Translations under genes and position numbers: made by a program
In this document: piece after piece, positions 8,288 to 16,279 of the stretch
How positions within the stretch are numbered: the first letter of the stretch is position 1
Layout: each line of letters begins with the position of its first letter
Notes under the pieces: model-generated
Databases searched by the model: none
Told to the model about the DNA's origin: nothing
What the model saw: only the letters and a program-made list of their open reading frames with translations
Source: Candidatus Uhrbacteria bacterium
GTDB lineage: Bacteria; Patescibacteriota; Patescibacteriia; UBA9934; GWF2-40-263
Length of the DNA: 40,375 bases
Assembly (NCBI GenBank): GCA_016235605.1
Contig: JACRJW010000078.1
Location: 1 to 40,375, forward strand
Direction: 5' to 3'

Positions 8288-8316
8288 ATTATATCGAGTT
8301 CAAGCGCTATTGACAA
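8288..8316 (-). promoter_or_regulatory. Promoter of tRNA-Gln
   Basis: On the minus strand TTGTCA and a perfect TATAAT are separated by 17 nt, 16 nt upstream of the mature tRNA 5' end. The -35 box overlaps the -35 of the divergent plus-strand promoter. Confidence 0.85.
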
Positions 8317-8338
8317 GGAGGGCTTATTCTGGTATTCT
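8310..8338 (+). promoter_or_regulatory. Promoter of the zinc-finger gene
   Basis: TTGACA and TATTCT are separated by 17 nt. The expected start near 8345 leaves about 50 nt of leader before the ATG at 8396. The two divergent -35 boxes share the palindrome TTGACAA. Confidence 0.75.
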
Positions 8339-8395
8339 CCTTCCACTCGCAATGCACACGGCTACGCGAGTTCTCCCTCAACCACGGGGAAACCA

Positions 8396-8587
8396 ATGCA
8401 GAATTGCCCGGATCCGCACTGCCACTTCAAGACCAACAAACCCGGAGGGATGGACTCTCACCTGAAGACGAACCCGCACCATCAGGCGGGCGCGAAGTTC
8501 CGGGAGTTCAAGGGACACAACGCCAACCAGAACAAGAAGTCGCCCAAGAACGGCGGCAAGGGTGGCGAGGGGGCACGCGCCAAGTAG
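8396..8587 (+). CDS. Small C2H2 zinc-finger-like basic protein
   Basis: The 63-residue product has an N-terminal pattern C4-x4-C9-x12-H22-x5-H28, which matches the spacing of a classical C2H2 zinc finger, with hydrophobic residues at F11 and L23. The tail (30-63) is rich in K, G and N and strongly basic, as in nucleic-acid binders. The ATG at 8396 is chosen because the promoter at 8310-8338 would exclude the longer ORF start at 8228, and that extension runs antisense to tRNA-Gln. No Shine-Dalgarno motif is clear. The codons are GC-rich compared with dnaX. A strong terminator follows. Function is unknown; a DNA- or RNA-binding role is an inference from the finger and charge. Confidence 0.7.
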   Translation: MQNCPDPHCHFKTNKPGGMDSHLKTNPHHQAGAKFREFKGHNANQNKKSPKNGGKGGEGARAK

Positions 8588-8657
8588 CTCGTCAGCTCAG
8601 GACGACTCGGTCGAGCTCAGCTCGACGAGGGATGAGTCAGACATCCTCTCCTGCTCG

Positions 8658-8701
8658 CCCGCCCAAGCTTTTGGGGAAAAAGCAAGGGCGGGTTTTATTT
8701 T
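8658..8701 (+). terminator. Terminator of the zinc-finger gene
   Basis: CCCGCCC and GGGCGGG form the outer stem and GCTTTT / AAAAGC the inner one, followed by TTTTATTTTT. It reaches into the last codons of the convergent minus-strand gene. Confidence 0.85.
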
Positions 8702-9567
8702 TGTACAGCAAACTCAATAATCGCACCGGCAATGTCCTGTCCCGTCACTCTCTCCAACTCTTTGAACCCAGGGTTTGAATTCACTTCCAGGAGCAGTGGT
8801 CCTTTCAACGAACGGATGAGATCTACGCCGGCGATGTCGAGATCGAATAATTTTGCTGCGCGAGTCGCCAGATCCTGTTCCTCGTTTGTGAGGTTCACGA
8901 TCGATCCTGTTCCTCCGTTGGACGTATTGGCACGGACGTCTCCTTCAGGCGCGGTTCGCTCCATGGTCGCGAGCACACGACCGCCCAAAACAAATACACG
9001 GAGATCTTTGTGCTGTGTCTGTCCGATGAACTCCTCGACGATCATAGGATTGCCGTCTCGTACTGCAAGATACTCTGCGATCGGCTGGAGCGTTTCTGCA
9101 TCCTGCGCGTAAAAAACGCCTTTGCCATGCGTCCCAAACGCAACTTTCAGGATCACAGGGAAGCCAATGTCCTGTGCGATCTTGAGGGCGCCCTGAGGAC
9201 CTCGACAGACTCCCCATCGAGGACACGGCAAACCCTGCTCAGCAAAAAACACATGTTGAGTGATTTTGTTTTTGGCCCAGGCAAAACTCGGGGACGCGTT
9301 GATGACTTTGTAGCCGGCACTCACAAGCATCTGCACGGCGTACGTTCGCAAACTCGGTTCCTCGATAAAGTTGGGACGAGAGATGATGACGTCTAGGCGT
9401 GGGAGTGGTTGGTTCTGGTGGAGGATGTGTCCTTCCGTGAACGACAAATACGGCTCGTAGATTTTCACAAGCTGATGACCACGGGAAGCAGCCGCCGTCT
9501 CAAAACGGTCAGCGCCGGTGTATTGTTCCTGTGAGGGATCAGAGAAGATGAGGAGTCCTATGGTCAT
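8695..9567 (-). CDS. RimK-like ATP-grasp ligase
   Basis: The 290-residue product has the layout of RimK/LysX-type ATP-grasp ligases. The N-terminal domain (1-95) includes DVIISRPNF. The ATP-binding region includes FPVILKVAFGTHGKGVFYA (phosphate-binding loop) and MIVEEFIGQ. The metal-binding end has LLLEVNSNPGFKELE. These enzymes join an amino acid, often glutamate, to a carboxylate on a protein, peptide or cofactor; the substrate here cannot be read from sequence. The ATG at 9567 is preferred because it follows the dus stop by 1 nt; the upstream ORF extension overlaps dus. It is the second gene of a two-gene operon with dus. Confidence 0.85.
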   Translation of the reverse strand: MTIGLLIFSDPSQEQYTGADRFETAAASRGHQLVKIYEPYLSFTEGHILHQNQPLPRLDVIISRPNFIEEPSLRTYAVQMLVSAGYKVINASPSFAWAKNKITQHVFFAEQGLPCPRWGVCRGPQGALKIAQDIGFPVILKVAFGTHGKGVFYAQDAETLQPIAEYLAVRDGNPMIVEEFIGQTQHKDLRVFVLGGRVLATMERTAPEGDVRANTSNGGTGSIVNLTNEEQDLATRAAKLFDLDIAGVDLIRSLKGPLLLEVNSNPGFKELERVTGQDIAGAIIEFAVQK

Positions 9568-9568
9568 A

Positions 9569-10627
9569 TCACTTTGCCATGGGGACACGCTGTGCGGCGA
9601 CAGGGTTCATTGCGTCGCGGTCGCTGAGGGCATCATGGAGCAGTCCGTCCAGCAGGATCTCGTTTAGAATTTCATGGACGGCTTCCACGTTTTCCGTCGT
9701 GTGCAGTCTCTCTTTGAATGGTCGCGCTCCTGGCACGCCACGGAAGTACCACGAGAGGTGTTTACGGAAGGTTTTGATTCCGGCAGGACCATATTGTTCG
9801 AGGTGATAGGCAAGGTGAGCCTTGATCACACGGATACGTTCCTCAAGCGTCACCTGAGTTGGGATCTTTCCCTGAAGGACGTCCGCGATCTGGGAAAAGA
9901 TCCAAGGGTTGCCCAGCGCTCCGCGGGCGATGAGGACGCCATCGGTTTTGGTTTGATTGAGCGCGCTCAGTGTCAATGGTGCCGAGTGGATGTCCCCGTT
10001 CCCGAGCACGGGAATCGAAAGCGTCGACTTCAATTCACCGATGAGGTTCCAATCAGACTGTCCTGAGTAGCCTTGGGTTTTTGTGCGGCCATGGATGGTG
10101 ATCATGTCGGCACCCGCGTCCTCGATCACTTTGGCAAACGCAAAACACTCACGAGGATCATCCCAGCCCGTGCGGATCTTGATCGAGAGCGGGACCATGA
10201 TCGCGGCTTTCATTTTTTTGATAATCTTGGTGGCGAGCTCAGGCTCCCGCATCAGCGCCGCGCCGTTGAAGTTGTGGACGATTTTGTAGACGGGACAGCC
10301 CATGTTCACGTCAAAGCCTTCTGGATGGTGCTCGGCCTCGATGATGCGCGCGGCTTCCGCCATCGTGTCAGGATCTGAACCGAACAACTGTTGCACGATA
10401 GGACGTTCATCTGGATGAATGTTGGTCATCGTGATCGTTTTGTTGTTTCTGCGGACGACGGCTTCAGAACTCACCATCTCTCGAAACACAATAGGAGAGG
10501 TGGAAAAGGTGGATACGGAACGCACCGTACGACAAAACGCCGAGTCGGTCATGTCGGCCATCGGCGAGAGGGCGATGATAGGGCGGGGGAGTGATTTCCA
10601 ATCCAGTTCCATAAACGGGGAGAGCAT
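9569..10627 (-). CDS. dus: tRNA-dihydrouridine synthase
   Basis: This flavoenzyme reduces uridines in the D-loop of tRNAs. The TIM-barrel motifs are clear: LSPMADMTDSAFC at the FMN-binding start, NMGCPVYKIV with the catalytic cysteine region, IKIRTGWDD, ITIHGRTKTQGYSG, VLGNGDI and DGVLIARGALGNPWIF. The length of 352 residues is typical of the DusB-like group. The ATG at 10627 is preferred: a TATACT box on the minus strand (10656-10651) would put the transcript start downstream of the more upstream ATG at 10648. The alternative start would add seven lysine-rich residues. The gene is divergent from the thioredoxin-like gene and shares its -10 region. Confidence 0.95.
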   Translation of the reverse strand: MLSPFMELDWKSLPRPIIALSPMADMTDSAFCRTVRSVSTFSTSPIVFREMVSSEAVVRRNNKTITMTNIHPDERPIVQQLFGSDPDTMAEAARIIEAEHHPEGFDVNMGCPVYKIVHNFNGAALMREPELATKIIKKMKAAIMVPLSIKIRTGWDDPRECFAFAKVIEDAGADMITIHGRTKTQGYSGQSDWNLIGELKSTLSIPVLGNGDIHSAPLTLSALNQTKTDGVLIARGALGNPWIFSQIADVLQGKIPTQVTLEERIRVIKAHLAYHLEQYGPAGIKTFRKHLSWYFRGVPGARPFKERLHTTENVEAVHEILNEILLDGLLHDALSDRDAMNPVAAQRVPMAK

Positions 10628-10650
10628 AGTCGCTTTTTTGTTTTTCATCA

Positions 10651-10658
10651 AGTATAAT
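10651..10658. promoter_or_regulatory. Bidirectional overlapping -10 element
   Basis: The octamer AGTATAAT contains TATAAT for the plus strand (10653-10658) and TATACT for the minus strand (10656-10651). The plus-strand box ends 8 nt before the ATG at 10667, predicting a leaderless transcript. Confidence 0.6.
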
Positions 10659-10666
10659 CGGCTTAC

Positions 10667-11053
10667 ATGGAAAAAAATACATCCGCCTATTATCTGTACG
10701 GCGCGGCCGCGCTGGTCGTGGTTGGCTTGCTGGCTTTTGCCGTGACAAGAGAATCCGCCCCGTCACCCTACGACGGTTTTGCTCAGTGTCTCTCCGACAG
10801 CGGTATTAAAATGTACGGCGCGTGGTGGTGCCCGCATTGCCAGAATCAAAAAAAGCTTTTTGGAAATTCGTTTGACTTTGTGATCTACGTTGAGTGCTCC
10901 AACGCGGACAAGTCCATGAACCAAACGTGTCAAGACGCTGGGATCGAGGGCTATCCGACGTGGGAACTTGATGATGGAACACGATTGGGTGGCGAGCAGA
11001 GTCTTGAAACGCTCGCGGAACAATCCGGCTGTAAGTTGCCGGCGACGGAATAG
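10667..11053 (+). CDS. Membrane-anchored thioredoxin-like protein (VKOR partner)
   Basis: The 128-residue product has an N-terminal membrane anchor (about 8-26) and an extracytoplasmic thioredoxin-like domain with the redox motif WWCPHCQNQ near residue 50. This is the form found fused to, or next to, bacterial VKOR proteins. Further cysteines (ECSN, QTCQ, SGCK) are conserved features of that subgroup in my recollection. It most likely passes disulfides to exported proteins, being re-oxidised by the VKOR protein encoded 3 nt downstream. The start is set by TATAAT 8 nt before the ATG. Confidence 0.88.
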   Translation: MEKNTSAYYLYGAAALVVVGLLAFAVTRESAPSPYDGFAQCLSDSGIKMYGAWWCPHCQNQKKLFGNSFDFVIYVECSNADKSMNQTCQDAGIEGYPTWELDDGTRLGGEQSLETLAEQSGCKLPATE

Positions 11054-11056
11054 ACT

Positions 11057-11494
11057 ATGGGAAACAAACGGATCGTCATGGCGCTCTTCGTCCTCGCCCT
11101 CATCGGAATTGGACTTTCGACGTACTCCCTCCTGCACAATCAAGGGTTTGCTTCTGGGGTGTTTTGCACGATCGGGGAAAAGTTGAATTGCGACGTGGTG
11201 AATAAAGGACCTTACTCGGTCATGCTGGGCGTGCCCGTGGCGCTCATCGGGGTCATCGGTTATCTGTTTCTCGTTGCGGCAGCCGGACTGAAGCTCAAAA
11301 ATCCTACAGATAAAAGTCTCACGAAGTTCCTCACGCTCTCATCGATCGGCGGGTTTCTCTTCGCACTGTATCTCAGCGGCATCGAAGCGTTTATTTTGGA
11401 AACGTGGTGTCTCGTCTGTCTCACCTCACAAGTAACGATTTTCGCCATCATGATCCTGTCTCTTTTGCTCCTACATAAAGAAAATAGGTTGTAG
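11057..11494 (+). CDS. VKOR-family disulfide-forming membrane protein
   Basis: The 145-residue product has four hydrophobic segments and the features of bacterial vitamin K epoxide reductase homologues. These are a loop cysteine pair (FCTIGEKLNCDVV), the following PYSVMLGVPVALIGVIGY helix, and the active-site CxxC in WCLVCLTSQ near residues 116-119. Such proteins re-oxidise periplasmic thioredoxin-like partners and hand electrons to quinones, acting as a DsbB analogue. The gene starts 3 nt after the thioredoxin-like gene, so the two form a disulfide-forming operon. Confidence 0.92.
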   Translation: MGNKRIVMALFVLALIGIGLSTYSLLHNQGFASGVFCTIGEKLNCDVVNKGPYSVMLGVPVALIGVIGYLFLVAAAGLKLKNPTDKSLTKFLTLSSIGGFLFALYLSGIEAFILETWCLVCLTSQVTIFAIMILSLLLLHKENRL

Positions 11495-11505
11495 TCATTC
11501 GAATC

Positions 11506-11526
11506 CCTAATACCTACTCCCTACAA
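11506..11526 (+). repeat. Heptamer repeat tract (CCTACAA-type), intergenic
   Basis: Three consecutive 7-mers (CCTAATA, CCTACTC, CCTACAA) match the unit of the repeats inside dnaG. An inverted piece, AGGTTGTAG, lies about 10-20 nt upstream. The tract fills most of the 40-nt gap between the VKOR and beta-lactamase-fold genes. Confidence 0.55.
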
Positions 11527-11534
11527 CTTCATTT

Positions 11535-12932
11535 ATGAAACTCACATTTCACGGCGCGGCAAGGGAAGTGACAGGCTCATGCCATCAAGTCGAAGTACAA
11601 GACGCGAACGGTAAAACGCATCAGTATTTGTTTGACTGCGGGATGTTTCAAGGTGAGCACATGTGTGGAAGCAAAAATAAAGATCACTTCAAGTTTGATC
11701 CAGCGATGATTGAAGCCGTGTTTGTCTCGCATCCGCACGCCGATCACACCGGACGTCTGGCAAAGATCGTGAGCGAAGGGTTCAGAGGGCCGATTTACAT
11801 GGTTGAGCCGTGCGTGGGTTTGTCAAAACTGGTCCTGGAGGACGCGCATCACATCATGAAAGAGGAAGCCGAGAAATGTGGGAGCGAGATGTTGTACGAG
11901 ATGGAAGACGTGAATCGGGCCTTTGAACAAGTAAAGGCTGTGAGTTATCACGAACATCTGCAAGTCGCGCCCGGCATCGTGGTGATGTTTCACGAGGCGG
12001 GACACGTGCTTGGGTCCGCTTATATCTCGATCGATGCACCCGCCGACGCTTACGCCTTGGCGGGCAGGGAGGGAAAGCGACTCGTGTACTCAGGGGACAT
12101 CGGCAACGACAACGTGCCGATCCTGCCTGACACAGAACCCATGTCTCACGCGGACGTCGTGATCTGTGAATCAACCTACGGCCACCGCGAGCACGAGCCG
12201 ATCGAGCAACGTTCACGCCTCTTGAAGGAAGCCATAGTGCACATCATCCATGATCGTGGTGTGCTCATGATCCCCGCGTTTTCGATCGAGCGGACGCAAG
12301 AGCTGCTCTATGAGATCGACCAGTTGCTGCAAAAAGATTTGAAGACAAAAATCCCTATTTTCCTTGATAGTCCCATGGCGATTCGGGCGACCGAGCTGTA
12401 TCGCCAGTATCAAAATTATTTGAAGTTTGACGCACCGCTCGTCGCCCAGCCAGATAGGGATTTTTTTAGCTTCCCAAATTTGCGGGAGACGTTCAGCCGC
12501 GAGGAATCAAAAACGATCAACGACACGACGCCGCCCATGATCATCATCGCCGGGTCTGGCATGATGTCAGGCGGGCGCATCATGCACCACTTGCGTCGGT
12601 ATCTGCCGGACCACAAAAATCGTCTGCTCATCATCGGGTATGTTGCGAAAGGGACATTGGGTCGGCGCATTTATGAAGGTGCCAAGCAAGTGAAAATTTT
12701 TGGTGACGACATCCCTGTCCATGCCCATGTGAGCGCGATCGGCGCCTTCTCCGCCCACGGTGACATGAACAAACTCACGCGCTGGCTACGACCTGAGGAT
12801 GGCAAGGTTCCAAAGAAGATTTTTCTCGTCCACGGGGATCCAGAAGCCAAAGAAGTTTTCGCCACGCATCTGCGGCACACGTTTGGAACTGAGGTGGTGA
12901 TCCCCGAGTATCAGAGTACATACGAGGCTTGA
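11535..12932 (+). CDS. Beta-CASP metallo-beta-lactamase (RNase family)
   Basis: The 465-residue product carries the two-zinc metallo-beta-lactamase core and the beta-CASP insert of RNA- and DNA-processing nucleases. Visible motifs are SHPHADHTG (motif 2), HEAGHVLGSA (motif 3), YSGDIGND (motif 4), CESTYGHREH (start of beta-CASP, motif A region), PAFSIERTQELLYE, GSGMMSGGRIMHHL, GYVAKGTLGRRI and the final VHGD (motif C). It most resembles the CPSF73/Ysh1-like bacterial group rather than RNase J, since it is shorter and lacks the RNase J C-terminal domain. A cytosolic ribonuclease is the best guess. It starts 40 nt after the VKOR gene and may be read through from it. Confidence 0.9.
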   Translation: MKLTFHGAAREVTGSCHQVEVQDANGKTHQYLFDCGMFQGEHMCGSKNKDHFKFDPAMIEAVFVSHPHADHTGRLAKIVSEGFRGPIYMVEPCVGLSKLVLEDAHHIMKEEAEKCGSEMLYEMEDVNRAFEQVKAVSYHEHLQVAPGIVVMFHEAGHVLGSAYISIDAPADAYALAGREGKRLVYSGDIGNDNVPILPDTEPMSHADVVICESTYGHREHEPIEQRSRLLKEAIVHIIHDRGVLMIPAFSIERTQELLYEIDQLLQKDLKTKIPIFLDSPMAIRATELYRQYQNYLKFDAPLVAQPDRDFFSFPNLRETFSREESKTINDTTPPMIIIAGSGMMSGGRIMHHLRRYLPDHKNRLLIIGYVAKGTLGRRIYEGAKQVKIFGDDIPVHAHVSAIGAFSAHGDMNKLTRWLRPEDGKVPKKIFLVHGDPEAKEVFATHLRHTFGTEVVIPEYQSTYEA

Positions 12933-12936
12933 GACA

Positions 12937-12965
12937 TTGACTCAGCAAGACCATCATGTTATACC
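12937..12965 (+). promoter_or_regulatory. Promoter of tRNA-Met
   Basis: TTGACT and TATACC are separated by 17 nt and the -10 carries a TGT extension. The -35 begins 4 nt after the stop of the upstream gene. Confidence 0.8.
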
Positions 12966-12968
12966 GTC

Positions 12969-12999
12969 ACCTGACGTCCAAGGCGGTCAAACGTCAGGT
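12969..12999. repeat. 9-bp inverted repeat in the tRNA-Met leader
   Basis: Perfect arms ACCTGACGT and ACGTCAGGT lie 13 nt apart between the -10 box and the tRNA, covering the predicted transcript start. The RNA would form a hairpin that 5' processing must remove, or the DNA may be an operator. Confidence 0.65.
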
Positions 13000-13010
13000 T
13001 GATGGATTCT

Positions 13011-13088
13011 GGCACGTTAGCTCAGTGGCTCTAGAGCGAAAGACTCATAATCTTTAGGTCACCGGTTCAAATCCGGTACGTGCCACCA
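13011..13088 (+). tRNA. tRNA-Met (anticodon CAT), elongator-type or Ile2
   Basis: The 78-nt cloverleaf has acceptor GGCACGT / ACGTGCC, anticodon stem AAAGA / TCTTT with loop CTCATAA, T-arm ACCGGTTCAAATCCGGT and encoded CCA. It lacks the three G-C pairs of initiator tRNA in the anticodon stem, so it is an elongator tRNA-Met or a tRNA-Ile with a lysidine-modified CAT. Its position before metG favours Met. The anticodon is at 13046-13048. Confidence 0.93.
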
Positions 13089-13159
13089 CTCTTCGGAGGA
13101 CGCCACCATCTGGAGGTGCCCCATTTCCTCACCGTCTACTTTCACCCATGGAGACAGGC

Positions 13160-14833
13160 ATGTCTCGAGAGATCTACATCGGTTCTGCTTGGCCCTACGT
13201 CAATGGGCCTCTGCACCTGGGTCACGTGGCGGCGCTTTTGCCCGCAGACGTGATTGCCCGTTACCATCGTCTGGTCGGTGACCGCGTGCTATGGACCTCG
13301 GGGTCCGACTGCCACGGCACGCCGATCACCGAACGCGCACGCAAAGAAGGCCGTACTCCCCGCGAAGTGGCGAAGGAGTTCCACGACGTCATTTCCCACA
13401 CGTTCGATCGTTTGGGATTTTCTTACTCGCTCTACTGGGCGACGATGGAGTCCGAGCACATCTCGTACGTTCAGGAAAGCTTCCGCATGTTGTATGATCT
13501 GGGCCTCATCATTGAGGACGACTACCAACATGCGTACTGTGCGCTGTGTCAGGATACCCGCACGGATCGCGAGATTACGGGTCGGTGTCCGCACTGTGGA
13601 AACGATGCACGCGGTGATCAGTGCGACACATGCGGGGAAGTGCTGAACCCCAGTGAGCTCAAGAACCCGGTGTGCTCCAAGTGTGCAGGCGCCATCACCT
13701 TCGAGATCACGCGCGAACTTTTCTTCGACCTGCCGGCGGTCGAGACGCGATTGCGCGAGTGGGTCACCACGCAAACGCACTGGCGCGACAACGCCAAGAG
13801 TTGGACGCAAGGGTGGCTCGATCAAGGCCTCAAGCCCCGCGCGATTACCCGGAAGATCAACTGGGGCATTCCTGTCCCTCTTCCTGGTTGGGAGGATCGG
13901 CGGATCTATGTCTGGTTCGAGGCTGTGCACGGGTACTGGACGGCGAGCCGGCAATGGGCGGTTGCACAGAACTCAAATTCGGAATCCTGGCGTCCGTTCT
14001 GGGACGCGGACAACCCGAATCTTCTCACCTACTACGTCATCGGCAAGGACAACATTCCGTTCCACACTCTGATGTGGCCAGCGATCCTCATCGCTGAGAG
14101 GCGTGCCCTTCCATGGCAGATTGTCGCAAGCGAGTACCTCGTGTTTGAGGATCGCAAGCTCTCAACCTCCAAGGGGTGGGTGCTCTGGGCGGATGACGCG
14201 CTTGACCGCTACGATCCGGATTTTCTTCGCTACTTCCTGATCGCACACGGTCCCGAACATCGCGATACGAACTTCACCTGGGATCGATTCGCTCTGTCCG
14301 TAAACGGCGAGTTGATCGACAACTACGGCAACTTGGTACAGCGCGTACTCTCCTTCGCCAGCAAGCGGTTCGACGGGAAGGTGCCGCTGGCGTTTGAACT
14401 CGACGAACGGGACGAGCAGATGCTCAACCGTGCGGACAACACTTTCGCGCAGGTGGGCAGTGCGATTGAACGCACGGAGTTCAAGCAAGCCCTTGAGATG
14501 ATCATGGCGCTCGTGAGAAGCGCGAATCAGTACCTGAACGACGCTGCGCCCTGGACGCAGATCAAGACTGACGCGGTGCGCGCGGGGACGACGGTCGCTG
14601 TGGCACTGAACGTGATCATGGCACTTTCAATCCTGACCGAGCCGTTCCTGCCGTTTCAGGCAAAGCGGGTGCGTTCCATGCTTCCGATGGCGGACGAGGA
14701 CTTCCGCTGGGCGATGCCTTTGCTCAAGACCGGCGTCCCATTTGGTGACGTACAGACACTCTTCACCAAGATCGAACCCTCCATAATCGAAGAGGAACAT
14801 CGACGTCTGGAGGCTCAGCTCAAGGGACTCTGA
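13160..14833 (+). CDS. metG: Methionine--tRNA ligase
   Basis: MetRS charges tRNA-Met in the cytosol. The product has PLHLGHVAAL as the HIGH motif and RKLSTSKGW as the KMSKS-type loop. A connective domain carries four CxxC knuckles (CALC, CPHC, CDTC, CSKC), so it is of the two-zinc type. A helical anticodon-binding domain follows, and the C-terminal tRNA-binding domain is absent. Length is 557 residues from the ATG at 13160, which has GGAG 6 nt upstream; the ATG at 13148 lacks such a site. The codons are clearly richer in G and C at third positions than in cysS or dnaX. The gene follows tRNA-Met by 71 nt and ends at a strong terminator. Confidence 0.97.
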   Translation: MSREIYIGSAWPYVNGPLHLGHVAALLPADVIARYHRLVGDRVLWTSGSDCHGTPITERARKEGRTPREVAKEFHDVISHTFDRLGFSYSLYWATMESEHISYVQESFRMLYDLGLIIEDDYQHAYCALCQDTRTDREITGRCPHCGNDARGDQCDTCGEVLNPSELKNPVCSKCAGAITFEITRELFFDLPAVETRLREWVTTQTHWRDNAKSWTQGWLDQGLKPRAITRKINWGIPVPLPGWEDRRIYVWFEAVHGYWTASRQWAVAQNSNSESWRPFWDADNPNLLTYYVIGKDNIPFHTLMWPAILIAERRALPWQIVASEYLVFEDRKLSTSKGWVLWADDALDRYDPDFLRYFLIAHGPEHRDTNFTWDRFALSVNGELIDNYGNLVQRVLSFASKRFDGKVPLAFELDERDEQMLNRADNTFAQVGSAIERTEFKQALEMIMALVRSANQYLNDAAPWTQIKTDAVRAGTTVAVALNVIMALSILTEPFLPFQAKRVRSMLPMADEDFRWAMPLLKTGVPFGDVQTLFTKIEPSIIEEEHRRLEAQLKGL

Positions 14834-14841
14834 CAACGTAT

Positions 14842-14869
14842 CCGGACACCACTCGTGTCCGGTTTTTTT
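14842..14869 (+). terminator. Terminator after metG
   Basis: An 8-bp stem (CCGGACAC / GTGTCCGG) with loop CACTC is followed by seven T residues. Confidence 0.9.
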
Positions 14870-14896
14870 AATAAAATCCCTGACATGAGGTCAGGG
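14870..14896 (-). terminator. Terminator of the glutamate-cysteine ligase gene
   Basis: On the minus strand CCCTGAC and GTCAGGG form a 7-bp stem followed by ATTTTATT. Confidence 0.7.
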
Positions 14897-14903
14897 GAGA
14901 AGA

Positions 14904-16256
14904 TTATCGGCCGGCGATGAGATGCTCGACCAGTGCGTTGATGCCGCCCTTTTCGAAGACGGCGAGTTTGCGGTGCGCCGGCGAGGTCGAGTCCAGAACG
15001 CGTTGCTTAAGAGGCGCGAGCAGAACTTCCTCGCCCAGACCGCGATATCGAAGACCTTCATCGGCGAGAGTGAGAACATGGTGTGCCGCTTTGGCAAGCG
15101 TCGGTGACCGCAGGCCCTGCATGAGAGCCGTCCTCTGCAGCGCCCGCCAGTCCTGATGCGTCTTGGACGAACGGACGAACGCGAGGGCGTTCTCGAGATT
15201 TTCGACGAGGCCGAGCGCCAGGGCGTCGGAAGCCACGGCGTCCTTGTTCTGACAGCTTGGGCGTACTTCGATGGTTCCGAAGGTGACGCGTGCTCGCGCC
15301 TGCCACCAGACCGTTCCTTCATGGTTGAGGTATGCGTTGCGCTTCTTTGGTTCCGAGAGGTTTCCGTTCTCCCGCGCGGACCAGTTCATGAACGACGCTC
15401 CCGGACTTTCGACTGACCGGCCATGAACGCGCACGATGAACGGCGCGTTGATCAGGAACTCCGCGAGTTCGGCGAAGGACGAAGGGGCTTGTTCCGTGCG
15501 AGCCGCTCCATTGGAGGAAGGCGGACCACACAGCACGTTGTCCCAGTAACCGTGATCGACGGTGAATCGGTACCAGGCATCCTGGCGTGTTGCCAGCATC
15601 CCCTCCGGATCCGGTTGACCCGCCCAGACAGGCGAGTTTGCGTTCAATGCGATGAACACGGCAGAAAGAGCGAGGAACATTTCCAAGACGGGGACGACCT
15701 CGTCGCGGGTGACATCGATGTGCACCTGCGAAGAGGCGGTGAGCGTGTTCATGTGAACCGTGGGAGGGAACAGACGGCGGAAGATTTCTCCGCGCCCTTT
15801 GGGTGCCCAGAGTTTTTCCGAAGGGAACGTCCTGGGCTGGATGGCGTAGTCCTGAAGCCGGAAGAAGCCGTGATCCGCCAGGCGACCGTCCAGGAAGCCG
15901 AGGATGTCTGCGCGCACGCCGACATGATTGAACAGGTTCCCCACATGCGGGAAGCCGATCTCGAGCGTCCCGTAGCCGACATCCATGCCGACTTCCAGAT
16001 CGTTTCGATGTACACCGACCGTCGCTCCAGTTACTGCGTCTTGCTTAGGTTTCCAACCGTCCTTCATGAGGTCATGAAAGAGTGGTGAGATGTCCACGGC
16101 GTATCCTTGAGCATCAACGACGATGAATTCCTCCTCGGGTCCCGTGTGACGGGGTCCGAAGAGTTCAGTCGGGAACGCCCCTTCGATGAGCTGCTGGACG
16201 AATGTGCGGACAGGCTGCGTATGAGCGGTTGAATCCACTTGGTTTTCTCCATCCAT
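14904..16256 (-). CDS. Glutamate--cysteine ligase family 2 (GCS2-like)
   Basis: The 450-residue product resembles the GCS2 group of carboxylate-amine ligases that join glutamate and cysteine in glutathione or related thiol synthesis. Key features are GPEEEFIVVD near the N-terminus (metal and ATP binding), the conserved strand LEVGMDVGYGTLEIGFPHV, SSQVHIDVTRDE, and IEVRPSCQNKD near residue 340. No glutathione synthetase is visible in the window, so the end product could be gamma-glutamylcysteine or another amide. The gene is GC-rich and convergent with metG. Its promoter shares an operator-like palindrome with metK. The ATG at 16256 is used; no clear ribosome-binding site precedes it. Confidence 0.82.
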   Translation of the reverse strand: MDGENQVDSTAHTQPVRTFVQQLIEGAFPTELFGPRHTGPEEEFIVVDAQGYAVDISPLFHDLMKDGWKPKQDAVTGATVGVHRNDLEVGMDVGYGTLEIGFPHVGNLFNHVGVRADILGFLDGRLADHGFFRLQDYAIQPRTFPSEKLWAPKGRGEIFRRLFPPTVHMNTLTASSQVHIDVTRDEVVPVLEMFLALSAVFIALNANSPVWAGQPDPEGMLATRQDAWYRFTVDHGYWDNVLCGPPSSNGAARTEQAPSSFAELAEFLINAPFIVRVHGRSVESPGASFMNWSARENGNLSEPKKRNAYLNHEGTVWWQARARVTFGTIEVRPSCQNKDAVASDALALGLVENLENALAFVRSSKTHQDWRALQRTALMQGLRSPTLAKAAHHVLTLADEGLRYRGLGEEVLLAPLKQRVLDSTSPAHRKLAVFEKGGINALVEHLIAGR

Positions 16257-16279
16257 TCGGGTTCAAAGACGCGAGTTCT

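Noticed and set aside
8228-8395. N-terminal extension of the zinc-finger ORF
   Set aside because: It is antisense to tRNA-Gln and upstream of the predicted promoter.
13289-13954. 221-aa minus-strand ORF
   Set aside because: It is antisense to metG and arises from GC-rich codon use.
15423-16088. 221-aa plus-strand ORF
   Set aside because: It lies wholly opposite the glutamate-cysteine ligase gene and has no motifs or start signals.
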